A stretch of DNA of 64,000 nucleotides from Rhynchospora pubera (Eukaryota; Streptophyta; Magnoliopsida; Poales; Cyperaceae): assembly GCA_028095005.1 (NCBI GenBank), contig CM051460.1, positions 286,046,238 to 286,110,237 on the forward strand, in the 5' to 3' direction. Shown here piece after piece: positions 10,352-20,731 of the stretch (within the stretch, counting starts at the first letter, position 1; the number at the start of each line of letters is the position of its first letter). Below the pieces are notes generated by a model, which saw nothing but the letters and a program-made list of their open reading frames with translations, made no database searches and had not been told where the DNA came from. The position numbers were made by a program, and so were the translations under genes.

Positions 10352-11858
10352 TATTGTTGTCGAATAGAATTAAACTAGTTAAATCCTTTTCAAATAGCAA
10401 AAGGAACTCAATCTTATCCTCTCTTAGGGGCCGTTTGGATCACTTAGGAATTTGGGGAATTTGGGGAAGTTGCAATTCCTAGGAATAAATTTATTGGGAA
10501 GTGTGTAATTTTGTGAAGAGTTTGGATTGTTTATAATAAATTTATGGTAGGAAGATGAAATTCCCCAAATTCCTTCTCCAATCCAAACAGCCCCTTAGCG
10601 TTTTTATGGCTTTAGACAAGTGTCTAGATTTTGTGTGCAATATGAATTGTTGAAACAGAGAAAGCATAGGTAGATTCAATCTCTTGAACAACCAATTTGT
10701 GACTTCTTTCAAATTTTAATCATGGGTATTATTAATCTATAGTTGTATGAACGAATTATGTCGATTTGTGGGTGTGCATGAAGTTCAAATGTATTATAAG
10801 GAACTAATTCTAGCGGTTTACCAAAATAGTAAAACTAGAACTCCTTTATTGCACAAAACCCTTGTAATTTGGGGCAAGGTTTGTTTGAATTGGCAACTTA
10901 GTGTGGACCTCTTAAGAACAAGTTTTTGGTTCTACAAATTCTGATCAAGGACTGTGCAAACCTTAGGTCTATGTATGGATATTATCATGCTACCTAGAAA
11001 GTGCTGTTGTGTAACTCTTAAAGGGATTGATTACTGACAATTTTACCATATATTGAGTATATTTACAAAATTTTGCTTAGATCTGATTTGAGAGTGTCTA
11101 TAATTAAGTCAATTGTTCATTTAATTCAGATGATCAGTGATGCAATCACATCTCTGAAAGAGAGAACTGGGTCAAGTGTGATTGCAATTGGGAAATTCAT
11201 TGAAGACAAGCACAAGGCGCACTTGCCATCGAATTTCAAAAAGTTGTTGTCGCTTCAGCTCAAGAAGCAAATTACATCTGGCAAGCTTGTCAAAGTTAAG
11301 AACTCCTACAAATTGGCGAGTGCAGCACCCAAGCCTGTAGCTGCCAAACCCACTAAGCCAAAGGCCAAGCCCAGCACCAAGCCAAAAGCAAAGGTTACAA
11401 AATCTGTGAAGCCGGCTTCTCCGGCAAAAGCCAAAGTGGGTGCTAAAACAAAATCCAAGACAGTTGCTAAGCCGAAGAAGGCTGCAGCCAAGCCGGCTGC
11501 TGACAAGCCAAAGAAGGCTGTGGCCAAGCCTGCTGCTGTTCCAAAGCCAAAAGCTGTGGCTAAGACAAAAAAAGAAACAGCTCCCAAGGCCAAGGCAAAG
11601 GCGTCTCCGGCTAAGGCAAAAGTGGCAACCAAACGGAAGGCAGCTACCACTAAGGCCAAGGCTACAGCTAAGCCGAAAGCAGCTGGTAGGCCAGCAAAGT
11701 CAGCCAAGACTTCAACTAAGGATTCGCCAGGAAAGAAGGCTGGTGCTGCACCAGTGAAAAAAGTGTCAACGAAGAAAACTGCTAGCCCGGCAAAGAAGGC
11801 TGCGCCTAAGAAGTCGACTGCACCAAGGAAGGTTCCTGCTAGGAAGGCTAAGAAGTAG
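10170..11858 (+). CDS. Linker histone H1
   Basis: Two exons, 10170-10310 and 11130-11858, joined across a GT..AG intron of 819 bp in phase 0, give a 289-residue protein. Residues 1-40 are an acidic then basic tail. About 40-110 form the winged-helix globular domain (PPYAEMISDAITSLKERTGS, then AIGKFIEDKHK, LPSNFKKLL and GKLVKVKNSYKL). The rest is a Lys/Ala/Pro-rich tail with many KPK, AKPK and SPAK repeats, the usual C-terminal DNA-binding tail. It binds linker DNA at the nucleosome dyad and compacts chromatin. Length is at the long end for plant H1. The splice falls between PPYAE and MISDA. The long minus-strand frame over the tail is only a compositional shadow. No defect is seen. Confidence 0.95.
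10317..10350 (+). repeat. Compound (TC)9(AC)8 microsatellite at the start of H1 intron 1
   Basis: A perfect TC dinucleotide run at 10317-10334 is followed directly by an AC run at 10335-10350. It begins only six bases after the splice donor, so length changes could affect donor context. Confidence 0.95.
10424..10597. mobile_element. Tourist-like (PIF/Harbinger) MITE in H1 intron 1
   Basis: A 168 bp element (10427-10594) has terminal inverted repeats GGGGCCGTTTGGAT / ATCCAAACAGCCCC and is flanked by TTA on both sides (10424-10426 and 10595-10597). A 3 bp TTA/TAA duplication with GGG-type ends is the hallmark of Tourist-like MITEs. Its centre (about 10498-10536, AGTGTGTAATTTTGTGAAGA and onward) matches the middle of two other MITEs in this window, at 26468 and 57933. 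Confidence 0.88.
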
Positions 11859-14644
11859 GGAATTTAGGGGGTGTTTTCTTTTGTTTAATTCTTGGGAGAA
11901 TTAGACCTGCTGACATGGAGATGTTCATTTAGTTCATAGTCTAATTTTATCTTTTCTTGGTGGTGTAAAGAGTTCCAACTGTATGAACTGTCATTTGGGC
12001 CCTTTAATGATTGAATTTGTCTATGGATTCATGCTAATATCCGTGGAATTTAGTTCTATGGTTGTTCAATACTATGTCACTGATTTTTGGTCTTTGCTCT
12101 GCTTGCTAGGATGAGGATATAGGATTTTAAGTGCATGAACACTAATCTTTTGTTAAAATGATGGTGGAAATATAAAAATCATGTTTGTAATACATTTTGG
12201 AAACAGTTGAGCACTGCCAAATATCGCAATAATATTCATCTCTAAAACATTCTTTTTTAGGACAAATGTTCACAAAGTATAACACCTTGGAAAATATTTT
12301 TGCTCACATAAAGAGGTAATGAAAATGAACAGACTTGCAATTGTCTATTGTCCACATCTTATCATTTTCTGTATCAAATTAGCAGTAACAAAAATCGCAG
12401 TGTGCAGGATCCAGGATGTACGTTTATCACGATTCACGACGGATAATTCTAGTCTCAACAGATCTTCATGTGGTGGTATGCTTCAATATGATTTACGAGC
12501 TGTGTTAGATGCACCTCACAAATACACAGTTTTGCAAAGGGGGTTAAGATAAACAACAGAATTGTGGTGGTGGGAGATAAAAGTTCCTAACAAGATAAAA
12601 TCTTTCAACTTTTCATAGAATATATGTACGTCAGTTCCCTAAATTGGACAAGCATGTTTTTTTTTTTTTTTTTTAATGGTATACAGTGCTTGTTGCTGAT
12701 GTGGGTGAAAACATAGATATTATATCATTTTTAAAAAGATAACAGTAAAAGAAAAACAATCTGTAGATTGTATTAGGCAGTTAATAGTTCTGCTTAGTGA
12801 AGAGGGCATCAAAGTTCAACTAGATTTTATGATGGAATCATTTTGGGAAGTTAATTGATAAAACAATTCTCATGATTAGATAAACTGTCGCATACTTTAT
12901 ATGAATATGTTTTTTCGGTTTTGTTTCTGTTGAGTACCACGAAACCTTGAGAAGTTGAGTGATTTTGTTAACTTTTCTATGTCAATTATGTTATTTTATA
13001 ACGAACTCAAAATTGCTCTGTTTTTCTATGTATGCATTGAAAAATGCTGAATAAATCATGTCTAGTGACTTCACTTCCTACAAACTTTTTTTCTTAAATA
13101 ATTAAAGCTCCACAGTAAAGAAAACTCTTAAGTGCATCTATTAGGGACATTTAGGGTATGGATCTCATATTTTCCATTTGAATTGTGTGAGATATTTATG
13201 TTCTTTTTTTTTTTAACGAAGAAGCTTAAAGTCCCATGATTTAAAGTGAACCAAGGGAAATTTTACACTTTGTTTCCACTTTCCACCCTGTTTGACTTTT
13301 TTTCGGATTATTTATATTCTTAGCAGTTTTTTTTTATATTGCCGGAACATTCCATTTTTTTTTTTTTGAGAAGTTGACACCTCTTCTTAGCAGTGGTTAT
13401 TTATATTCAACAAATTCTAAAATTGACGGTGTCTAACGTCAAAATTCCGTAAAGTCTATGTCGTCAAGTTTGACATAATTTAACGGTATAATTAAAATTT
13501 CAACGGTTAAAGTTTAATGGTAGAATTGTATTTGACGGCGTCTAAACCCAGATAACACTGAAGGCATCCTACAAGTAACAAGTGGGTACAAGTGGCATGG
13601 CGAGTCACCATCCGTGCTCGTGAAAATAAAAATCGTTATGTCCCAAAAGCCTTGTCAGAAACTTGCTTCAAGTATGAACCATTTTAATTTGAACTAGGAG
13701 ATAGAGACGTGTTCAATTAATCACACTTTAAGTGACAAAATATTGCGGCCCGTCAAAGATTTTTCTCTCCAACTCTGATTAATCTTCTATGTGACAAATA
13801 CACAGCGACTATTATAGTCTTTATAAGCTTAGGCTGCAAGTTTATTTGTTTTGACAAGTCTATATTTATTGGACAACAAAAAGGACCTAAAGTACCTGAT
13901 AAAATCAACTTAAGTACATTAGCTCCTGGAGTTCGTGTTGATCTAATGCATCCTAAAAATGGTTTCAGTATGCGCTTCATACTGTCATTAATATGTACAA
14001 AACATCAAACTCTTCTGAACCGAAATTAAAAATCAATTATAAAAAAATATTAACATAAGAAAATTATCTTAATTATGAGTTTTTTTTCTGACAAAAGTTT
14101 ACTTCGGTCACCACAGTTGTCAAATATAACTCCTTCTAGTTCCCGCATTTTATCAAATAATAAATTCAGATATATGATGAATCGTACATAATAAGAAATG
14201 CCAGATGTAATATGAGATATTCACCATTTTTTGCTAGCTTGAGTTAATTAATTCTTTTTTGTTTCTGACAACTTGACCCAAAAAGAATTAATTCATATCG
14301 TGCTGTGCGTGAAATTAGTGTACTACAACTCGAGGAAAATCTGCACTAGCTGTATTGCTTTTACTAATTATTTCTGTCGTGATGTATATACAAATTCTTT
14401 ATGGAATTTCGGCTTGAAAACACGCAATTTGATTGTTTAAAGGTACAAATTAAAATATCACATGTGTAAAAGCTACTATATACATGGTCATAATTCACAA
14501 AAGATCTGATTACAGTTAATAGCTGAAAGAGACGACAATGCAAACTTGACCCGTTTCTTTCTTTATAATAGCTTACTAGTAAAAACACCTATTTGAAAAT
14601 TGAATATTATTATTTCTAAGACCAGCCAACCCTGCATGATTTTC
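11859..14644. other. H1 3' flank and intergenic DNA
   Basis: The H1 3' UTR probably occupies the first 250-300 bp. The rest shows long T-runs (12657-12674, 13206-13215, 13358-13369), no protein similarity, and one clean hairpin: AATTAATTCTTTTT at 14246-14259 against its complement at 14280-14293 (14 bp arms, 20 nt loop). Small open frames at 12319-12552 and 13753-13980 (minus) are not recognisable. Confidence 0.5.
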
Positions 14645-14651
14645 TATAAAT
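14645..14651 (+). promoter_or_regulatory. Candidate TATA box of the aldo-keto reductase gene
   Basis: TATAAAT in the context TTCTATAAATCTGAG lies 102 bp before the chosen ATG at 14753. That would leave a purine-rich 5' UTR of about 70 nt (AAAGAAAGGGAAAAAA type). It is placed by motif and distance only. Confidence 0.4.
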
Positions 14652-14752
14652 CTGAGGTTCATTTAATGTTGAAGCAAACAACATATAACCAAAGAACAAA
14701 AAAAGGAGACAAGAAAGAAAGGGAAAAAAAAAAGATAAGAGGGACCGTAAAA

Positions 14753-16792
14753 ATGGCATCTAGCAAGATCCCTATGGTAAAACTTAATTCCGGCCATGGC
14801 ATGCCTGTTGTTGGCATGGGCACTGCAGCTCCGTTCCCGTTCATGCCAGAGAACACAAAATCAGCGGTGATAGATGCAATCAAGATAGGGTACCGCCATT
14901 TTGACACGGCCACTCTGTACCAATCAGAGTCGCCGCTTGGTGAGGCTATTGCTGAGGCAGTGCGGCTCGGCCTGATAGGGTCCCGGGCAGAGATTTTTGT
15001 GACTTCTAAAATTTGGTGCACCGATTGCTATCCAGAACTGGTACTACCAGCACTGCAGGCTACCCTCAGGTTTTTGGGACCATTTTGTTTCTAAATATAC
15101 AAAACCAATGTGGTCTAGAGTGGCCATGTAACTTAAAGATTCAATTGAAAAAGTTTGTTATCTTGTCCAATAAATTGATCCTTATTGTGACAGTGCTCTT
15201 GTTACATTGCATCTGTGTAAATTGAAGCCTCAACCGAAAATTTGAACATCATTTTTTAAAAAAAAAAAATTCCTGATTGTCCTAATTGGCTTTCTCCACC
15301 TTCATGTTGTTACATCATTACTGTTCAAAATGTTGCAGGAACCTTCAAATGGACTACCTTGATTTGTATTTGATCCATGAGCCCATCAGTGTAAAACCGG
15401 GCCCGCCATCTTTACCCATAAAAGAAGAAGAGATTGTTTCAATGGACTTGAAGGGTGTATGGGAAGCCATGGAGGACTGCCAAAGGAGGGGTCTAACCAA
15501 GGCCATAGGTGTCAGCAATTTTCAACCTAAGAAGTTAGAAGAGCTGCTTTTATTTGCAAAAATAGCCCCTGCAGTTAACCAAGTCTGTGAATTTGTTCTT
15601 TCAATACATTTTATCTCGTGTTATGTACCAAAAGAAAGACCAGTAATTACCTAATTTATGCTTCAGTTTTGTGGCTCCCTTTATCTTACCTAGCTACTAG
15701 CAAACACGAATCAGAATTTGGTAAGAGCATAGCTACTATGGTCTATGGATAAATTATAATTACCTCAGACCCATATTTACATATATATTATGACATGCAC
15801 ATGCACTGCAATAGCTAACATAGCCAATGAAGAGAACGGAGAACCCCATTATATGCAAACTACAAGGTTAAGAAAGATTCAGTCAGAATGGGAAAAAAAA
15901 AGGGCATGCAATAAAGGAGATCATAGTTGACTCATTGAGTGAAAGGTCGCAGGTTCGAAACCTGGCTGGGTCTTTCATAGACATTTAATTTTAAAATAAG
16001 TTGGGTGGCTTAGACCTCCAATTTATCTTCAAAAAAAAAAAAAAAGGAGATCATAGTTAGAACATTACACATTTTTTCATGACATCAATATAACCATATA
16101 CAGGTGGAGATCAATCCAGTTTGGCAACAACAGCAACTAAGGGAGTTCTGTCAAGAGAAAGGAATACATGTCACTGCATTCTCTCCGTTGGGAGGTCAAG
16201 GTAGGAAATCCAGTTCTTTGTTGCCAAGCATTAGGTTTAACCGCCAGCTAATCAAGCTTAACCTTTTTTATGCTTCATGCAATTGACAATTTAACATAGA
16301 TTATCCAGAAACAAATAAAGATCTTAGCTTAATGTGACCAAATACACTAGTTCCTGGAACCGCTTAATTCATCTATGCTTGATTATTTAGCTTTACGACT
16401 AAAATAAGCATGGCAGGAAGGGAGAATGGAAACCCAGTAATGGACTCGAAGGTGCTCAAAGATATTGCGAATTCCCATGGAAAGACTATAGCTCAAGTAT
16501 GTCTACATCAATTTGTGTTTTCCAACACTATTCTTATATATATTTTTTTAACCTAACAAATAATGTATCTATTTTAAAGGTTTCACTTAGGTGGCTGTAT
16601 GAACAAGGTGTGAGCTTTGTGGTGAAGAGTTTCAAGAAAGAGAGGCTCATGCAGAACTTAGAAATTTTTGATTGGGAATTAACAGAAGAAGATCATTTAA
16701 AGATAAACAGTATTCCACAAGAAAAGAGACTTTGGGAGGTTATTATCACAAAAGAAGGGACTGTAAAATCAATTTGTTTTCAAGATATGTAG
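14753..16792 (+). CDS. Aldo-keto reductase, AKR4 family (codeinone reductase / chalcone reductase-like)
   Basis: Five exons give a 316-residue protein: 14753-15069, 15339-15582, 16104-16200, 16417-16496 and 16580-16792, all with GT..AG borders and consistent phases. The family folds as a TIM barrel and reduces carbonyls with NADPH in the cytosol. The catalytic tetrad is complete: Asp51 and Tyr56 ([11 protein letters not shown]), Lys86 ([10 protein letters not shown]) and His119 ([10 protein letters not shown]). These positions match those known in codeinone reductase. [21 protein letters not shown] and [10 protein letters not shown] are family signatures. Length is normal. The start is set by [18 protein letters not shown], the usual AKR4 N-terminus; an upstream in-frame ATG would add a Lys-rich leader. 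The substrate cannot be deduced; polyketide or alkaloid reductase and general aldehyde reductase are all possible. Confidence 0.93.
15913..16058 (+). mobile_element. SINE-like tRNA-derived retroposon in intron 3 of the reductase gene
   Basis: A 114 bp insert (about 15929-16042) ends in a 13-base A-run and is flanked by a perfect 16 bp direct repeat, AAAGGAGATCATAGTT (15913-15928 and 16043-16058). It contains a perfect Pol III B box, GGTTCGAAACC, at 15952-15962, but no A box at the expected distance, so it is probably 5'-truncated. A poly-A tail plus long target duplication is typical of LINE-mobilised SINEs. It is in the same orientation as the host gene and clear of the splice sites. Confidence 0.88.
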
Positions 16793-19700
16793 AAGTAAAT
16801 ATAATAAGTCCCTTCAGATTTTATTTTTTTGTTTGTGAATTGTGAGTGAATAAAAATGTTACTATTCCAGGTTTTGATGAACATGGGAAGTGATTGCAAT
16901 TTGCAAATGAATTTTGATATTGTGTTTTGCAATTGGAGTTTGTACTTTCTGTAAATAAATGTGTCTATTTCATACCATATACTTGTTGAATAGTTTTCTG
17001 GATTGTTCGTCCTACTGGTTTTGCTCTATTTCGTCAACAAAGTGGTCCTTGGTTCAAATCATGGAGAGAACAATTTATCTTCAAATTTCTTATAACAAGA
17101 TAGTTGGTTTCAAACTTAACCTTACAAAAAGAAGTGTACACAGACTCAAGGACTAACCATTATACACTGTTCCTCAACTAACAACTAATATTCGCTGATA
17201 CAACAGGAATAAATTGTTATGAATTTAAGTACCAAGTATTTTGTAGTAACGAAGGAATAATTAGCAACATCATCATTCAATTGTGTATATATTTCAGATG
17301 TGAATCATTATTCAACTTTGCATCATTCCATTTATCTATTTTCTTAATAAAAGTCTAACTGTGTCTGTTCGATTTTAATACTCATTTCTATGTGATTTTT
17401 ATTCTCTACCAAGAAAGCAAGGAAAGCACCACTGATTTGCACACTACACTACTATAAGCATTTTTCCTTTTATTGCGCAAACTATGTATGCGCCACGTGC
17501 ACAACTTTTTTTTTTTACATTCATATGTCCTGTAAATACTTACTTTGTTCTTCAAGACCATTTCTATTTACACAAAAATACCATTTAAAAGAGCAATTTT
17601 AGGCAACCTCAAAGAAGCTTGTTCAACATTAATTGCACAGTATTGTTTGCAATTTCAAGCTATTCAGCTGAACTTCCTCAATTCATACTCAAATTTCTCA
17701 TACTTGTGCCTAATTCCCTCTTGTATAAGAACTTTCAACCAAAAAATGCTCAAAATTCACCATATAAATTATTATAAATAAGACTAGTTAGCCGCTACCA
17801 AATTTTATCTAAAAAAAAAAAAATCTAATTATAGATAAAGTCCTCATGGACTATTTACCTCAAATGCAAAAAGAGTTGATGAAACGAGGGGATCGATGGG
17901 GGGTTAAGATCCTCTCTCACACGTATCAGACGGCTGATCTTCTCTCAAGATTCGTGCTATCTCCATTTCCTTTTGATCACTTGTAGTGTTTCCAGGATGA
18001 GCATTATTCAGTTGTGGGAAGAGGTATAAAAGAGGAGCAAGAGCGGCGAGACTATAAATTGGAAGGGAAGGAATGGGGAGAGGTCCAAACGCTTATTTAA
18101 TTACAGCCCCTAATTTATCCAAGGAAAAAAAGAAAAGAAAAAAGCCGAGTGGTTTTTTAAAATTCCTCGTGGAAGGACCAATAAAAAATGTTAACTATCG
18201 TCTAAAGACAGTATATCCTTCTTATGAGGAGTCACAAAAAATAAAAAGGAAACTTAAGGATGAAAAGATTACAAACAAATGTGTCCACTCAAATCAGCAG
18301 TGAGGAAGAATCGAAGCTTGGAGATTTGAGACGTAATAGAATACTTACCGTTATACTAGAGCTAATTTTATCTCATTATCGTGCAATGGGCACTGAAAAT
18401 TTAAAGACAAATTAATAACACAAGATTGAATAATTAAAGAATAAAGATTCTAAACTCTCCTAAACACAAAAGTTTTAGTTCTAACATTTCAATTGTATTC
18501 GTCTAAGAGAAATGAGTCCTTTTATTATATATGTTATAGACTCTTCCTCGTCCTAGATTTAATGTACGTAAGTATGTAACTAAATCTTTATATAATTATA
18601 ATCTTTTCCCTTTATTCAATGAATCTAAATCTCACAAAATCTTATCTAAATTTCATTAACTTAGAAAGAAATTCAACCTAATAAATAAAATAATCTTAGA
18701 AAGTTCCATTATATTATTTGGGCAAAACTAAGGTCTAATGCATTGGACCTTTCTATTTGGCAAAGTTATATAATAATTTTCTTTTATGATAAGATGAGAA
18801 ATAAGCATCCAACTTTATTTTCAAATTAAATATTTATAAAAGATCTTCTGTCGAATTTTAAACCTACGACCATTCATGGTTGCTTGCTAATTTTTGTTGT
18901 TGTTACTTCTGTTGCATGAGTTGTATTTTAGAGAAAATAATAAAAAGTATATAAGGACTGATTTATAAAATTCAAGATGTAAAGGAATATTATCTTATTA
19001 AAAAAGAAAAAAAATAGAGTCCTAAATTCGCGCTCCTAAACAGACTAAAAATTTTTAAAATTTCAAAAAATATTCTAAAAGTAATAATATTGGAGAATAT
19101 TTCAAATGTACAGTATACTTTTGTGAACTACTAAGCTAATAGTTGCATATTTACAGAATAATTGATTAAACTTGCCATCAATCTCCATTTTGCATATGAT
19201 TTTGTCGACGTAAGAATGACGCAAACTATAATTGTGCATTTAAAAATATGTTCCCATCCCCCCCCCCCACAACAAATTTTGGATATTTTTCTTCTATCAA
19301 TTACCAATCCACAATTCAACGTATATTAATTAACAGTCGTGAAAAAACATTTACAAATGTTTTTTATTATTATTTTGTAAATAATGGATATTTCCCCCCC
19401 ATTTTTTCCCTCGGCAATTTTCTTTTAACGTCTTTTCTCACCGCAGTAAGACTTTTTTGAAGCAAAAATGAGGGTCAAAGCCCCCATCTTTCTAAATTGA
19501 AATTTAAAAACTAGCCAGAGGCTAAAAATAACATCTTTCTCACCGCAGTAAGACTAAAAATAACATTTTTTTTTTCAATTACCACATGTTAAACATCATA
19601 TCATGACGTAATTTTTTTTCATCTTTCTCAACTAGCTGAGCACTAATTTTTAACCTAATTACGAGAAAACAACGTATTTTAATTAGGTCACGGACTTACG

Positions 19701-19820
19701 GTTCTCAAACCAAAATAGAATTATAGAACAACCCTTAATATATTAAATTAAGTTTTAAAAAGCTTCACCCATCATTTTTCTTAAACAAAAAAAAAAAGTT
19801 TTACTAGCCAGTAGCCCAGT
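16793..19820. other. Intergenic DNA, no recognised gene
   Basis: The reductase 3' UTR and poly-A signals probably lie within 16793-16960. A 76-codon Lys-rich open frame at 18073-18303 (MGRGPNAYLITAPNLSKEKK...) resembles no family I know. Homopolymer runs are common, including about a dozen C at 19258-19269, and there are several A/T runs. No TIR or target-duplication pair was found. Confidence 0.45.
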
Positions 19821-20061
19821 AGCCAGGTCTATTGAATACTTGAATGTTGAATCTCCATTGACCCGTGAACACTTGACTTAGCGACTTTTCTTCGAAGTCA
19901 AGCCGAAACCACTTCTTCCTATAAACTCTCCAATCCATGTTCCAGGGCCAGGTAACTGGGAAGTTCTGTCCCATGACCCAGCCTTACTAGCTCCAGGCAA
20001 TCACGTGCTCGCTGATCTTGGTCCCCTATTTTTTCAGAACGCCCACGAAGTGTTTGCAAAA

Positions 20062-20112
20062 ATGCCGAGGTCAGGAGGCCAGTTGAGGTCTAACAGTATT
20101 TCCATTTGCAAG
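20062..20112 (+). other. Possible orphan first exon, with TATA and G-box upstream
   Basis: 19820-20115 is less AT-rich than its surroundings and looks like a promoter and leader: TATAAAC at about 19921-19927, a CACGTG G-box at about 20002-20007, then ATG at 20062 with 17 codons (MPRSGGQLRSNSISICK) running into an AG|GTAATC donor at 20112/20113. I cannot find a second exon downstream before the converging EIN3-like gene. It could be a relic of a gene whose remainder was lost, a non-coding RNA leader, or chance. Confidence 0.22.
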
Positions 20113-20731
20113 GTAATCTCTAGTTCAAATGTCTAGGACATAACTGCATTCATTTGCTCCGAGCTTTAGCTTCTTGATTGATTGGTTAACTTTGCCTTGA
20201 TAAAACTTATAATTCAGAACTTTCAATTCCATGACAATATTTATTAGATATATAGAAAAAAATTGCCCACTATGATTCAATCACTATCGAATTGATCCAT
20301 ATCAGTAACAATTGTTGATGGGACCATGCTGCTCAGCTGTGTAGTGAATTTCTTCGTAAAAACTCAAATGGGTATTTGGTGCCGTTCCATAGAAGTTCAC
20401 TTATTGACCTATTAGTTGCATAGCAACTTCACAAATACCATCTTATCAGAATAGAAGTCAGAATTTAATTAATGAAGCTTGTTACTTGGATAAGATGAGA
20501 TCTATAAGCATACATCAGCCAATTGAGCCTATTTACCTTTTTCAAAAAGTTATCTGCATTGTCAAATTTCACTTGGTACAACAATAAGCTTAACAAAGAA
20601 AACCAGAAAAAGGAATGACAGAAACTAGCTCAAACTAAAGGAACCGCTAACCAATATATTATAAAATTTGTTCTTTTTTATTTTGAATAACAAAATCTTT
20701 TCTGTTTTATTTCAGAGTGCAGAACACTGAT

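Noticed and set aside
11306..11757. Long open frames on the minus strand and in another plus frame over the H1 tail
   Set aside because: They arise from the repetitive AAG/GCC/CCA codon use of the Lys/Ala/Pro-rich tail and have no independent motif.
15940..15975. tRNA gene suggested by GGTTCGAAACC
   Set aside because: There is no acceptor stem, anticodon arm or A box. The poly-A tail and target duplication show a SINE.
18073..18303. 76-codon Lys-rich open frame as a gene
   Set aside because: It has no recognised motif, no splice context and AT-rich composition. A basic run can arise from A-rich DNA.
19985..20112. PPR-like gene fragment suggested by a NAHEVFAKMP-like translation
   Set aside because: Only one short string resembles a PPR helix, with no repeats around it. 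The orphan first-exon reading is kept instead at low confidence.
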